Positions 35,699-44,355 of a DNA stretch of 64,000 nt are shown here, piece after piece. Both the position numbers and the translations under genes were made by a program. The stretch lies in contig NZ_CP031168.1 in NCBI RefSeq assembly GCF_022354825.1, positions 3,783,501 to 3,847,500 of the forward strand, in the 5' to 3' direction. The notes under the pieces are model-generated. The model was not told the origin of the DNA. It saw nothing but the letters and a program-made list of their open reading frames with translations, and did no database searches. This DNA is from Paenibacillus sp. H1-7 (GTDB lineage Bacteria > Bacillota > Bacilli > Paenibacillales > NBRC-103111). Position 1 is the stretch's first letter. Each line of letters starts with the position of its first letter.

Positions 35699-37246
35699 AT
35701 GAACATTCGTGAGCATCGATGGTCCCGTAAGCCCGCTATACTGGCCGTTTCTTCCGCTATGCTGCTGTCTGCCTTTACAACCGCCTGCACATCGTCCACC
35801 AGCTCTCCGCCAAGTGAGGGAACGACTCCGAAGGAGGCTGCACCCCCTTCCGGCAAGCCAACGGAAATCAAGATCATGGTGGACTATACTATCGCCCAGC
35901 CGCCTTCTCCGGAAAATCCGGTACTGAAGGAATTCGAGAAGAAAACCAATACGAAGCTGACCGTTCAATGGGTGCCGGGAGGAGATTATTCGGACCGGGT
36001 CAATGTGGCGCTGGCAGCAGGGGATATTGCCGATTTAATCAAAATTCCAAGTATAACGACCCCGCTGTTCCGCCAAATGGTGAAACAGGGAGCGTTTTGG
36101 GATTTGACGCCTTATGTCAAGGACTATCCTAACCTCATGGCTCTGGATCCTAAGATTTGGAACAATACCAAAATTGACGGTAAAAGCTTCGCCGTGCCTG
36201 CAGGAAGGCCGTTGGACGGGGGCGGATTCTTCTCAATCCGCAAGGATTGGCTGGATAAGCTCGGACTGAAGATGCCAACGACGATGGATGAGCTGTATAC
36301 TGTGATGAAAGCGTTTAAGGAGAACGCGCCGGACGGGAAAAAGGATACCGTCGGCTTCACGATGCGCAGCGCGCAAATGATCGAAGAGGTGTTCACCGGG
36401 ACGGTTGGCCGATGGAAAGAGAAAGACGGCAAGCTCGTCAATATGAACCTCGAGCCGGAGGTCAAAGAATCGATTGCCTTCCAGCGCAAGCTGTACCAGG
36501 AAGGGTTAATCCCTCAAGACTTCCCGGTGCTGAAAGAAACCCAATACTGGGAGCTCGCCACAAGCGGCCGAGCTGGAGTTACTGCGGAAACGCCGGAAGC
36601 GCTGTTCCGATACACCATGGATCAATGGAAGAAGGATCCGAAGGTAGAGTGGACCCCATTGGTATCCTTGGCGCCTAAAGCGGGAGGGAAGCAGTATGTC
36701 TCTCAAGGCTCCGGCATGAACGGCGTATTGGCGATACCCAAATCCGTACCGGAAGCCAAGATGAAGGCGATATTGAGCTTCATCAACTATGGCTCCGGCG
36801 GCGAAGGTCTGGATTTGACTCTATACGGAATAAAAGATGTCCATTATTCGGTAGCCGACGGCTTGAAGATAGCTAACGACAAAGCGGTGGCGGATAGCGT
36901 AGGAACCGGCTCGTGGGGAAAAATGTTCAGTACGCCTGTCGTAGACCTATGGCAATATGCAGCGGGCATGCCTAAAGAGATTTACCAGCGTAATATGAAA
37001 ATCGCGGAGGAGCGTTCGAAAATATCCGTTGGCGATCCGGCGATCGGGTTGGTCTCAGAGACGGATCTCAAGATGGGCGCGGATTATACCAAGAAAATTG
37101 CCGATATGAAGACACAGGTTATTATCGGGAAAATTCCGATGGAGGAATGGGATAAATACGTTGAGACGCTGAAAAAGGATGCCAACTATCAAAAAATTAC
37201 AGAGGAAATAAACGCGGAATATCAAAAACGCAAATCTGCCAAATAA
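35699..37246 (+). CDS. extracellular solute-binding lipoprotein of the sugar ABC operon
   Basis: A 515-aa lipoprotein. The signal peptide ends in FTTAC (Cys near 26), followed by a Ser/Pro linker and a family-1 solute-binding fold (TEIKIMVDYTIAQPPSPENP, WLDKLGLKMPTTMDELYTVM, YGSGGEGLDLTLYGIKDVHY). It is the last gene of the permease-permease-enzyme operon and is followed by a strong terminator. GAGGAG lies before the ATG. It is the cognate receptor for the two permeases; the family binds oligosaccharides, ligand unknown. Confidence 0.93.
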   Translation: MNIREHRWSRKPAILAVSSAMLLSAFTTACTSSTSSPPSEGTTPKEAAPPSGKPTEIKIMVDYTIAQPPSPENPVLKEFEKKTNTKLTVQWVPGGDYSDRVNVALAAGDIADLIKIPSITTPLFRQMVKQGAFWDLTPYVKDYPNLMALDPKIWNNTKIDGKSFAVPAGRPLDGGGFFSIRKDWLDKLGLKMPTTMDELYTVMKAFKENAPDGKKDTVGFTMRSAQMIEEVFTGTVGRWKEKDGKLVNMNLEPEVKESIAFQRKLYQEGLIPQDFPVLKETQYWELATSGRAGVTAETPEALFRYTMDQWKKDPKVEWTPLVSLAPKAGGKQYVSQGSGMNGVLAIPKSVPEAKMKAILSFINYGSGGEGLDLTLYGIKDVHYSVADGLKIANDKAVADSVGTGSWGKMFSTPVVDLWQYAAGMPKEIYQRNMKIAEERSKISVGDPAIGLVSETDLKMGADYTKKIADMKTQVIIGKIPMEEWDKYVETLKKDANYQKITEEINAEYQKRKSAK

Positions 37247-37275
37247 GAGGTGCAGGCAGACTAGGATGAACAAAG

Positions 37276-37318
37276 CAAACTGTTTGACTGCTTGGAGCAG
37301 TTCAAACGGTTTGTTTTT
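37276..37318 (+). terminator. terminator of the sugar ABC operon
   Basis: Arms of about 17 bp (CAAACTGTTTGACTGCT and AGCAGTTCAAACGGTTTG, with one bulge) and five T. Confidence 0.88.
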
Positions 37319-37434
37319 GTTTACTGAAATCCCGGAGAAGTAATACTCCAGTTCGCGCATCCCAGAATAGATATTTTTTTGGCAAGTGAACAAGAATATC
37401 TTATTTTTCAACAAATATTACTGAGTTTTCAGCA

Positions 37435-37464
37435 TAGACACCCCTAATTAATCGGAGCTATGAT
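37435..37464 (+). promoter_or_regulatory. sigma-A promoter of the third binding-protein gene
   Basis: TAGACA and TATGAT separated by 18 bp. The predicted transcription start falls at the edge of the adjacent cre palindrome. Confidence 0.6.
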
Positions 37465-37470
37465 AAAAAG

Positions 37471-37484
37471 TGTAAGGGTTTACA
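37471..37484. promoter_or_regulatory. cre-like catabolite-control palindrome
   Basis: TGTAAGGGTTTACA matches the CcpA operator pattern TGWAANCGNTNWCA at 13 of 14 positions and is nearly palindromic. It overlaps the predicted transcription start, a position that gives repression in Bacillus. Confidence 0.55.
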
Positions 37485-37505
37485 AACAAAATGGGGGACT
37501 TGAAC

Positions 37506-38849
37506 ATGAAGATGAAACAGATTGCGCCGGTAATGTCGGCCTTGCTTGCCGTAACGATGCTGGCGGCATGCAGCAGCAAAGGGAATGAAAGCGCTACAAA
37601 GGAAACGGCTGTACAGCCCGTCGTAGATATGACGAAACCGGTCACGTTGACGGTAGCTTCCGGTTTGGGCATGAGCCTGGAGGACTTCGACAAAAGCTAT
37701 GGCGATGACATTCGGAAGAAGTTTCCCAATGTTACATTAAACTATATTGCGCGCGGTCAAGGAACCACGATACCCGAGCTTATCGCTGCAGGAACCTATC
37801 CGGATCTGGTGTTCGGCGTGCTATCGGATGTCGATAACTACTTGATCAACCTGAATTTGCACATGGATATGGCGCCGCTTGCCAAGAAGCACGGATATGA
37901 TCTTGGGAGGTTCGAGCCGGGCTTGCTGGATGCGATTAAGACGACGACGCCGGAAGGCAGCCTCATCGGTCTGCCGATGCCTTATGGCGGAACGCAGGTT
38001 ATGTTTTACAACAAATCCATCTTCGATAAATTCGGCGTGCCGTACCCTAAGGACGGCATGACTTGGGATGATACATACGACTTGGCGAAGAAAATGACAC
38101 GTAACGAAGGCGGCGAAATTTATCGCGGGTTCAGCTCGTTCTACGGCGTCGTGCTTCGCGATAATCAGCTGTCGGTTCCCTATCTCGATCCGAAAGCCGA
38201 TAAAATGTACAATCCGGAGAAATGGAAGGAGCTGTTCCTTAACATTTCCCGATTCTATGAGATTCCTAACAATATGAGAGCGGAAGGAACTTCGCAAACT
38301 ACGGAAGCGGCTGCGTTCGGCGCTACGCAGAAGGTTGCATTGACCGTCACCCAATTCGGCGCGTACAGCGGTCTTCCGGATGAGATGAACTGGGATATGG
38401 TTACCATGCCGACATTCAAGGAAGCGCCTAATACGTCCGGGATGGTCACTGGCTCCAGCGCTTACTGGTACATCACGAAGACGAATCAAAATCCGGATAT
38501 GACCTTCAAAGTTGTTGAATACTTGCTGTCGGACGAAAGACAGATCGCGGAAGCGAAGTCGAAAGCGAACATGCCGTCCGTTAGGACGATCAAAGATTTG
38601 GATAAGATTCTGGGCTCCGAGATGCCTAAGCTGAAAGGCAAGAACATGGCAGCCGTTACAACGATGAAGCCTGCGGCCGTTCCACCGGCTCGTTCACAAG
38701 GACTTGTAGGCGCCAACCTGAATGAGTTGAAAAAAATCGTTGAGGGTACGATCAACAAGCTTATAATCAACAAGATCGATATCAATACCGCGCTTCGCGA
38801 AGCGGAAGAAGCGATGGCGAAGCAGGTCGAAGCCAAGAAGAGTCAATGA
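37506..38849 (+). CDS. extracellular solute-binding lipoprotein, monocistronic
   Basis: A 447-aa lipoprotein with signal peptide and lipobox MLAAC, then a MalE/UgpB-like fold (VTLTVASGLGMSLEDFDKSY, PELIAAGTYPDLVFG, LIGLPMPYGGTQVMFYNKSI, GSSAYWYITKTNQNPD). It is shorter than the two LplA-type proteins in this window and belongs to a different subgroup. No permease gene is adjacent. GGGGGA is 7 nt before the ATG. It has its own promoter, cre-like site and terminator, so it may supply an alternative receptor for permeases encoded elsewhere. Confidence 0.9.
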   Translation: MKMKQIAPVMSALLAVTMLAACSSKGNESATKETAVQPVVDMTKPVTLTVASGLGMSLEDFDKSYGDDIRKKFPNVTLNYIARGQGTTIPELIAAGTYPDLVFGVLSDVDNYLINLNLHMDMAPLAKKHGYDLGRFEPGLLDAIKTTTPEGSLIGLPMPYGGTQVMFYNKSIFDKFGVPYPKDGMTWDDTYDLAKKMTRNEGGEIYRGFSSFYGVVLRDNQLSVPYLDPKADKMYNPEKWKELFLNISRFYEIPNNMRAEGTSQTTEAAAFGATQKVALTVTQFGAYSGLPDEMNWDMVTMPTFKEAPNTSGMVTGSSAYWYITKTNQNPDMTFKVVEYLLSDERQIAEAKSKANMPSVRTIKDLDKILGSEMPKLKGKNMAAVTTMKPAAVPPARSQGLVGANLNELKKIVEGTINKLIINKIDINTALREAEEAMAKQVEAKKSQ

Positions 38850-38854
38850 TGGAT

Positions 38855-38890
38855 AACAAACCGCCGGGTAACCCGGCGGTTTGTTGCTTT
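38855..38890 (+). terminator. terminator of the third binding-protein gene
   Basis: A perfect 14-bp stem AACAAACCGCCGGG/CCCGGCGGTTTGTT with a TAA loop, then GCTTTTTG. Confidence 0.92.
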
Positions 38891-38930
38891 TTGCAGTTTC
38901 TTTTGCGGTAATGGGAAAGTACATTTTCGT

Positions 38931-38959
38931 TTGCATTACAGACATTAAGTATCTATAAT
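38931..38959 (+). promoter_or_regulatory. sigma-A promoter of the flavoprotein gene
   Basis: TTGCAT and a perfect TATAAT separated by 17 bp, about 150 bp before the start codon. Confidence 0.7.
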
Positions 38960-39113
38960 GTAGTTTATGAGGATGAGGGAATGGGCGGCATATATAAAAG
39001 CTGGGATCGCTCAGGAGTTTTCCAAAAAAGTAAGTGCTCAACATGCAGTAAACAAGAAAGCTCAGTTTCTTGTAACTTATTATGGATATTACAGATCCGG
39101 AAGGGTGGTTATT

Positions 39114-40037
39114 ATGAATCCATTAGTTGATGTAGGAATTATCGGCGGCGGGCCTGCCGGCTTGAGTGCAGCATTGGTGCTGGTTAGGGCTAGAAAAAGC
39201 GTGATTGTCATTGATGAAGGGCGTCCGCGCAATCGGGTTACCCGCGAGTCTCATGGGTTTCTTACCCGAGACGGCATTCAGCCAGGTGAGCTTCGGCGAA
39301 TTGCGAAGGAACAGATATCCGCATATCCTGGCATCCAGTTTGTAGAGGATACCGCTGTATCCGTCACCGGCTCCGATGGTAACTTTCTGATACAGACCGG
39401 CCGGGGAGAGGAGTACCGGTGCAAAAAAGTGCTTTTTGCCTCAGGAATGAAGGACCTGCCGGTAGAAATAAACGGATTGTCTGACGTGTACGGCAAAAGC
39501 GCCTTTGTCTGCCCGTATTGCGATGGATGGGAGCTTAGAGACCGGCCGCTCGTAGTCATCGTCAAAGGAGCGAAGGCTCTGCATCTGGCGAAAATGCTGT
39601 CCGGGTGGACCGACCGGTATACCGTCTGCACGAATGGTCCTGATGAGTTGACGGATGAACAACGCGAGGAGCTGAAGCAGCATGGCGTGCCAGTGCTCAA
39701 TTCACCGATCAAGCAGATCGAATCGGTTGACGGCATGGTACAGCAGGTTGTATTGGAGGACGGTACGGCAGTGCCGTGCACGGGAATCTTCTTCGCTCCG
39801 AAGCTTGCTGCAGGCTCTGACTTGCCGAAGGCGCTGGGCTGCAAAGTGGCGGATTCAGGAATGGTAGTGGTCGACGGCTTGGGCAAAACGAACGTTCCCG
39901 GCGTCTATAGCGCAGGTGATGCGGCATCGGAGCTGTATCAGGTGGTAAACGCCGCATCATTAGGGTCATTAACTGGAATGGGAATCAATCATGACTTGAT
40001 TTCAGAAGCCTGGTACAGCGATGACAAAGCGATATAA
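39114..40037 (+). CDS. thioredoxin-reductase-like NAD(P)/FAD oxidoreductase
   Basis: A 307-aa flavoprotein with the FAD dinucleotide-binding start VGIIGGGPAGLSAALVL, a redox-active C133-P-Y-C136 pair in the NADPH domain and the closing FAD motif NVPGVYSAGDA. NAD(P)-binding residues lie around DRPLVVIVKGAKALHLAK, where the glycine motif (GxGxxA) is not well kept: VIVKGAKALH. This is the layout of TrxB-like proteins, including ones acting in dithiol maturation or with non-thioredoxin partners. GGAAGGGTGG precedes the ATG at 39114; longer open frames upstream cover the promoter region. The weak NADPH motif makes its exact activity uncertain. Confidence 0.88.
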   Translation: MNPLVDVGIIGGGPAGLSAALVLVRARKSVIVIDEGRPRNRVTRESHGFLTRDGIQPGELRRIAKEQISAYPGIQFVEDTAVSVTGSDGNFLIQTGRGEEYRCKKVLFASGMKDLPVEINGLSDVYGKSAFVCPYCDGWELRDRPLVVIVKGAKALHLAKMLSGWTDRYTVCTNGPDELTDEQREELKQHGVPVLNSPIKQIESVDGMVQQVVLEDGTAVPCTGIFFAPKLAAGSDLPKALGCKVADSGMVVVDGLGKTNVPGVYSAGDAASELYQVVNAASLGSLTGMGINHDLISEAWYSDDKAI

Positions 40038-40150
40038 TGATTAGTGCAGAGTCTTGAAGGCCAAAAAAGGATATATATTATAAGTTGGCCTGGCCGCAGC
40101 AGTTTTATTCCAAAAACTACTGTTTTTCCGCCAAATTGTTACACGAAAGG

Positions 40151-40182
40151 GAAGCTTGAATCCTCAGGCTTCTCTTTTTTTT
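40151..40182 (+). terminator. terminator of the flavoprotein gene
   Basis: GAAGCTTGA and TCAGGCTTC (one wobble), 4-nt loop, then TCTTTTTTTT. Confidence 0.8.
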
Positions 40183-40232
40183 GTCGAATAGAAGAGAAGG
40201 AATTCCAAGTGCTTCGCTAGAATTAATAAATG

Positions 40233-40246
40233 TGAAAGCGTTAAAT
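40233..40246. promoter_or_regulatory. cre-like sequence in the gap before cysJ
   Basis: TGAAAGCGTTAAAT fits 12 of 14 positions of the CcpA operator pattern, missing the closing CA. It lies far (370 bp) from cysJ. The remaining gap between the flavoprotein terminator and cysJ is AT-rich with no gene I can support. Confidence 0.25.
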
Positions 40247-40512
40247 TGATAAGAGCCGCATAGTATTAATGCATTTTCAGGCATATTGCCTGTTCAAATT
40301 TTGGACAAATGATTGTGTCGAAAAAATGTACTTTCGCCCTGACCTATTGCAAAGAGTGAAATCTTCAAAAAACTGTCGAAGGAGCTGGGTATTAGCCGGA
40401 AAATGCCGGGAAAAACGCTGATTTAAGTGTGCTAATTATCAAAATCATACCTTTTCGGAATTTGTAAATGCATTTATCAGGATTACTTATGAATCTTATA
40501 AGGTCATTCTAA

Positions 40513-40541
40513 TTGACCTGTTTGGCTTGCTGTGTTAGGTT
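40513..40541 (+). promoter_or_regulatory. candidate cysJI promoter
   Basis: TTGACC and TAGGTT with a 17-bp spacer; TG at -15/-14 gives an extended -10. The -10 match is poor, so the call is tentative. Confidence 0.35.
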
Positions 40542-40605
40542 CAATATATCTAAAGATTAAGAAGATAAGTTTACTGGGAATTAAATATTACTACTGGGGT
40601 GGATA

Positions 40606-42435
40606 TTGTTGGAACTTCAAGTAACGAACAGTCCTTTTAGTCAGGAGCAGGCAGAGCTGCTCAATCGTCTTCTGCCTACTTTAACGGAATCGCAACGCAT
40701 TTGGTTAAGCGGATACTTAACGGCGCTTCAAGGCGCTGCAGCCGCGGCAGCACCAGCCGGAGCACCCGCAGCCGTCGCAGCGGCTAGCACACCTTCCGTC
40801 TCCAAGGAAGTAACCGTGCTCTTCGGATCACAGACCGGCAAGAGCCAAGGCTTGGCAAAGAAGATGTCGAAAAAGCTCGAGGGACGCGGGTTTCAAGTAT
40901 CGCTCTCCTCAATGAGCGACTTCAAAACGAGCGGCTTGAAAAAAGTGCAAAACCTGCTTATTTGCGTGAGCACGCATGGCGAAGGAGATCCTCCGGATAA
41001 CGCGCTTCCTTTCTATGAGTTCCTTCACAGCAAACGGGCGCCGAAGCTGGATGGCTTGCGTTTCTCCGTCCTGGCATTGGGCGACACGTCCTATGAATTT
41101 TTCTGTAAGACGGGCAAGGATTTCGACCAGCGCTTGGAAGAGCTCGGCGGAACACGGATTGCGCAGCGCGTAGACTGTGACGTTGATTTCGATGAGGCCG
41201 CTGCCGAATGGATGGAGAGTGTATTGGGCTCTCTCAGTGAGACTTCGGGGACTGTATCGAGTCCGGCAAGCAATGCAGGCGCTGCTGCAGCGAGCGACAC
41301 GGCATCGGAATATTCGAGAACGAATCCATTCCAAGCCGAGGTTCTTGAGAATTTAAATTTGAACGGCCGCGGTTCCGATCGTGAGACCCGCCACGTTGAG
41401 CTATCCCTCGAAGGTTCCAACCTTCAGTATGAGCCGGGGGATTGCCTCGGTATCATTCCGGAAAATGACCCTCGTCTTGTAAGCGAGCTTATCGCCGCAA
41501 TGGGGTGGAAGCCGGAGGAACAGGTTACAATTAATAAAAATGGCGATAAACTGTCCGTACAAGAGGCATTGCTGCGTCATTATGAAATTTCCGTTTTGAC
41601 CAAACCATTGCTGGAGCAAGCAGCCAAGCTTTCTTCGAGCAGCTCGCTCAAAGAGCTTGTAGAACCAGGACATGAGCAGGGGCTGAAAGCCTATATTAAA
41701 GAACGGGATCTTCTGGATTTGGTTCAGGACCACTCTTTTAAGGGAGTGTCGGCGGCAGAATTCGTCTCCATCCTGAGAAAAATGCCGGCTCGCTTGTACT
41801 CGATCTCGAGCAGCTCCAAGGCGTCTCCGGAAGAGGTGCACATTACGGTTCGCGCCGTGCGGTACGAGTCGCATGGACGCGAGAGATACGGCGTCTGCTC
41901 CGTTCAGCTTGCCGAAAGGGTACAATTGGGCGACAAGCTGCCGGTATTCATTCAAAACAACCCGAACTTCAAGCTTCCGGAAAGTCAGGATACGCCTATC
42001 ATTATGATCGGACCAGGTACGGGCGTAGCGCCGTTCAGAGCCTTCTTGGCTGAGCGGGAAGAGACCGGAGCGGAAGGCAAGACATGGCTGTTCTACGGAG
42101 ACCAGCACTTCACCACCGATTTCCTGTATCAAATCGAATGGCAGCGCTGGATGAAAGCGGGAGTATTGACACGTATGGATGTTGCCTTCTCCCGGGATAC
42201 GGACAAGAAAGTATACGTTCAGCATAGAATGCTCGAGAAGAGCAAGGAGCTGTACCAATGGCTGCAAGAAGGCGCGAATGTATACGTCTGCGGCGACGAG
42301 AAGAAGATGGCGCACGACGTACATGCAACGCTGCTGACCATCCTCGAACAAGAGGGCGGCTTCAGTCCGGACGAAGCGGCGGAATATTTGAGCCGCATGC
42401 AGCAGCAAAAACGGTACCAGCGGGATGTTTACTAA
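40606..42435 (+). CDS. cysJ: sulfite reductase (NADPH) flavoprotein alpha subunit
   Basis: A 609-aa diflavin reductase. An N-terminal extension with an Ala/Pro stretch is followed by a flavodoxin FMN domain (VTVLFGSQTGKSQGLAKKM, LICVSTHGEGDPPDNA, LALGDTSYEFFC), an FAD domain (RLYSISSSSKASPEEVHITV; GVCSVQLAERVQLGDKLPVF) and an NADPH domain (IMIGPGTGVAPFRAFLAER, VYVCGDEKKMAHDVHATL, RYQRDVY end). It passes electrons from NADPH to the CysI hemoprotein for reduction of sulfite to sulfide. The start is TTG (40606 or the adjacent 40609) after GGGGTGG. It forms an operon with cysI, 33 bp downstream. Confidence 0.96.
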   Translation: MLELQVTNSPFSQEQAELLNRLLPTLTESQRIWLSGYLTALQGAAAAAAPAGAPAAVAAASTPSVSKEVTVLFGSQTGKSQGLAKKMSKKLEGRGFQVSLSSMSDFKTSGLKKVQNLLICVSTHGEGDPPDNALPFYEFLHSKRAPKLDGLRFSVLALGDTSYEFFCKTGKDFDQRLEELGGTRIAQRVDCDVDFDEAAAEWMESVLGSLSETSGTVSSPASNAGAAAASDTASEYSRTNPFQAEVLENLNLNGRGSDRETRHVELSLEGSNLQYEPGDCLGIIPENDPRLVSELIAAMGWKPEEQVTINKNGDKLSVQEALLRHYEISVLTKPLLEQAAKLSSSSSLKELVEPGHEQGLKAYIKERDLLDLVQDHSFKGVSAAEFVSILRKMPARLYSISSSSKASPEEVHITVRAVRYESHGRERYGVCSVQLAERVQLGDKLPVFIQNNPNFKLPESQDTPIIMIGPGTGVAPFRAFLAEREETGAEGKTWLFYGDQHFTTDFLYQIEWQRWMKAGVLTRMDVAFSRDTDKKVYVQHRMLEKSKELYQWLQEGANVYVCGDEKKMAHDVHATLLTILEQEGGFSPDEAAEYLSRMQQQKRYQRDVY

Positions 42436-42468
42436 GCACGATTCCTGAAGAAAAGAGGAGAAAGCAGC

Positions 42469-44193
42469 ATGTCAGATAATAACTTACTGTCACCGAACAG
42501 TGCTCCGCACAGTGACGTAGAAGAGATCAAACGCAGAACGAATTACCTACGGGGCAGCCTTGCAGAGACGTTGGAAGACGTCCTCACGGGCTCTATCCCG
42601 GAAGACGATAACCGCTTGATGAAATTTCACGGCAGCTACATGCAGGACGACCGGGATTTGCGCAACGAGCGTCATAAGCAGAAGCTGGAGCCTGCTTATC
42701 AATTCATGCTTCGCGTACGCGCGGCGGGCGGAGTCGTTACATCGGATCAATGGCTGATGATGGACCGCATCGCGCAAAACTATGCGAACGGCACGATCCG
42801 CTTGACTACCCGTCAATCGTTCCAATTGCATGGCGTATTGAAATGGAACATGAAGAAGACGATCCGCGAAGTGAACGACGCCTTGCTGAGCACATTGGCG
42901 GCTTGCGGCGACGTTAACCGTAACGTCATGTGCAACCCGAACCCGTATCAATCGGAGGTTCATTCCGAAGTATACGAGTGGGCGCGCAGAATCAGCAATC
43001 ATCTCGATCCTCGGACTAGAGCGTATCATGAAATTTGGCTCGACGGTGAGAAGATCGTTGATAGCCAAGATAACGACGTAGAACAAGAGCCAATTTACGG
43101 TAAAGTGTATTTGCCGCGTAAATTTAAAATTGGTATGGCGGTACCGCCGTCCAACGACGTCGACGTATTCTCCCAAGACTTGGGATACATTGCAATTATT
43201 GAAGACGGACGTCTGGTTGGCTTCAACGTTACAGTAGGCGGAGGAATGGGGATGACCCATGGAGACCCGCTGACGTATCCTCAAGTGGCACAGGTGATCG
43301 GCTTCTGCACACCGGAGCAAGTCGTTGATGTTGCGGAGAAAACCGTTACGATCCAGAGAGACTACGGCGACCGCTCCGTCCGTAAGCACGCACGCTTTAA
43401 ATATACGATTGATGACCGCGGTATCGATTGGTTCATTGAAGAATTGAGCAGCCGTCTCGGCTGGAAGCTGGAAGCGGCGCGTCCGTATACATTTGAACAT
43501 AACGGAGACCGTTATGGCTGGGTTAAGGGAAGCAACGGAAAATGGCATTTCACGTTGTTCATCCAAAATGGCCGCGTTATGGATGAAGGCGACTATTTGC
43601 TGATGACCGGTCTTAGAGAAATTGCCAAGATTCATACCGGTGACTTCCGCCTGACTCCGAACCAGAACCTGATTATCGGCAATGTAAGCAGCCAGAAGAA
43701 GAAAAAGATTGAAGATTTAATTAAGGAATACGGCCTCTCCGATGGAGTACAGCATACGGCCTTGCAAAGAAATTCCATGGCCTGTGTAGCTTTGCCAACC
43801 TGTGGAATGGCGATGGCCGAGGCGGAGCGCTATCTTCCGGAATTGCTGCAAAAAATCGAGCCTATGCTCAATGAGGCCGGTTTGCGCGAGGACGATATCG
43901 TGATTCGGATGACAGGCTGCCCGAATGGCTGCGCGCGTCCGATGCTGGCAGAGCTTGCGTTCATCGGTAAAGCACCGGGCAAGTACAATATGTACTTGGG
44001 AGGCGGCTTCGCCGGAGACCGTCTGAATAAGCTTTACAAAGAAAACATCGGCGAAACGGAAATTTTGGAGTCGCTGCAGCCGATCATTACCCAATATGCC
44101 AAAGAACGGCATGAGGGCGAGCATTTTGGCGATTTCACTATCCGTGCCGGCTATGTCAAAGAAGTTCGCTCCGGTCAAGATTTTCATTCATAA
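42469..44193 (+). CDS. cysI: sulfite reductase (NADPH) hemoprotein beta subunit
   Basis: A 574-aa siroheme/[4Fe-4S] protein. The two nitrite/sulfite reductase ferredoxin-like halves are visible ([37 protein letters not shown]). The cluster and siroheme ligands are C439 and C445 (CVALPTC) and C484 and C488 (TGCPNGC). It performs the six-electron reduction of sulfite to sulfide for cysteine synthesis, with CysJ as electron donor. Sulfate released by the sulfatase in this region could in principle feed this step after activation and reduction by enzymes not present here. GAGGAG precedes the ATG. Confidence 0.97.
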   Translation: MSDNNLLSPNSAPHSDVEEIKRRTNYLRGSLAETLEDVLTGSIPEDDNRLMKFHGSYMQDDRDLRNERHKQKLEPAYQFMLRVRAAGGVVTSDQWLMMDRIAQNYANGTIRLTTRQSFQLHGVLKWNMKKTIREVNDALLSTLAACGDVNRNVMCNPNPYQSEVHSEVYEWARRISNHLDPRTRAYHEIWLDGEKIVDSQDNDVEQEPIYGKVYLPRKFKIGMAVPPSNDVDVFSQDLGYIAIIEDGRLVGFNVTVGGGMGMTHGDPLTYPQVAQVIGFCTPEQVVDVAEKTVTIQRDYGDRSVRKHARFKYTIDDRGIDWFIEELSSRLGWKLEAARPYTFEHNGDRYGWVKGSNGKWHFTLFIQNGRVMDEGDYLLMTGLREIAKIHTGDFRLTPNQNLIIGNVSSQKKKKIEDLIKEYGLSDGVQHTALQRNSMACVALPTCGMAMAEAERYLPELLQKIEPMLNEAGLREDDIVIRMTGCPNGCARPMLAELAFIGKAPGKYNMYLGGGFAGDRLNKLYKENIGETEILESLQPIITQYAKERHEGEHFGDFTIRAGYVKEVRSGQDFHS

Positions 44194-44212
44194 TCCATCA
44201 AGCTTGATTACA

Positions 44213-44249
44213 AACGAAGTGGCTCCCCTAGGGATTCACTTCGTTTTTT
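44213..44249 (+). terminator. terminator of the cysJI operon
   Basis: AACGAAGTG and CACTTCGTT (9 bp) with an inner CCC/GGG pairing, followed by TTTTTT. Confidence 0.85.
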
Positions 44250-44355
44250 CTTGTCCCCAGGCAATGTTCTCTTTCTATCAAAAAAGAAACGCTTGCTCCG
44301 AAAAACAATAACACCTCCAATCCACAGTAGTGGAGGAGGTGTTATGTCGTTAAGA

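Noticed and set aside
42547..43635. 362-codon open frame antisense to cysI
   Set aside because: Opposite strand of a well-conserved enzyme; no ribosome-binding site or recognisable motifs. An analogous 335-codon antisense frame in cysJ (41401-42408) is rejected for the same reason.
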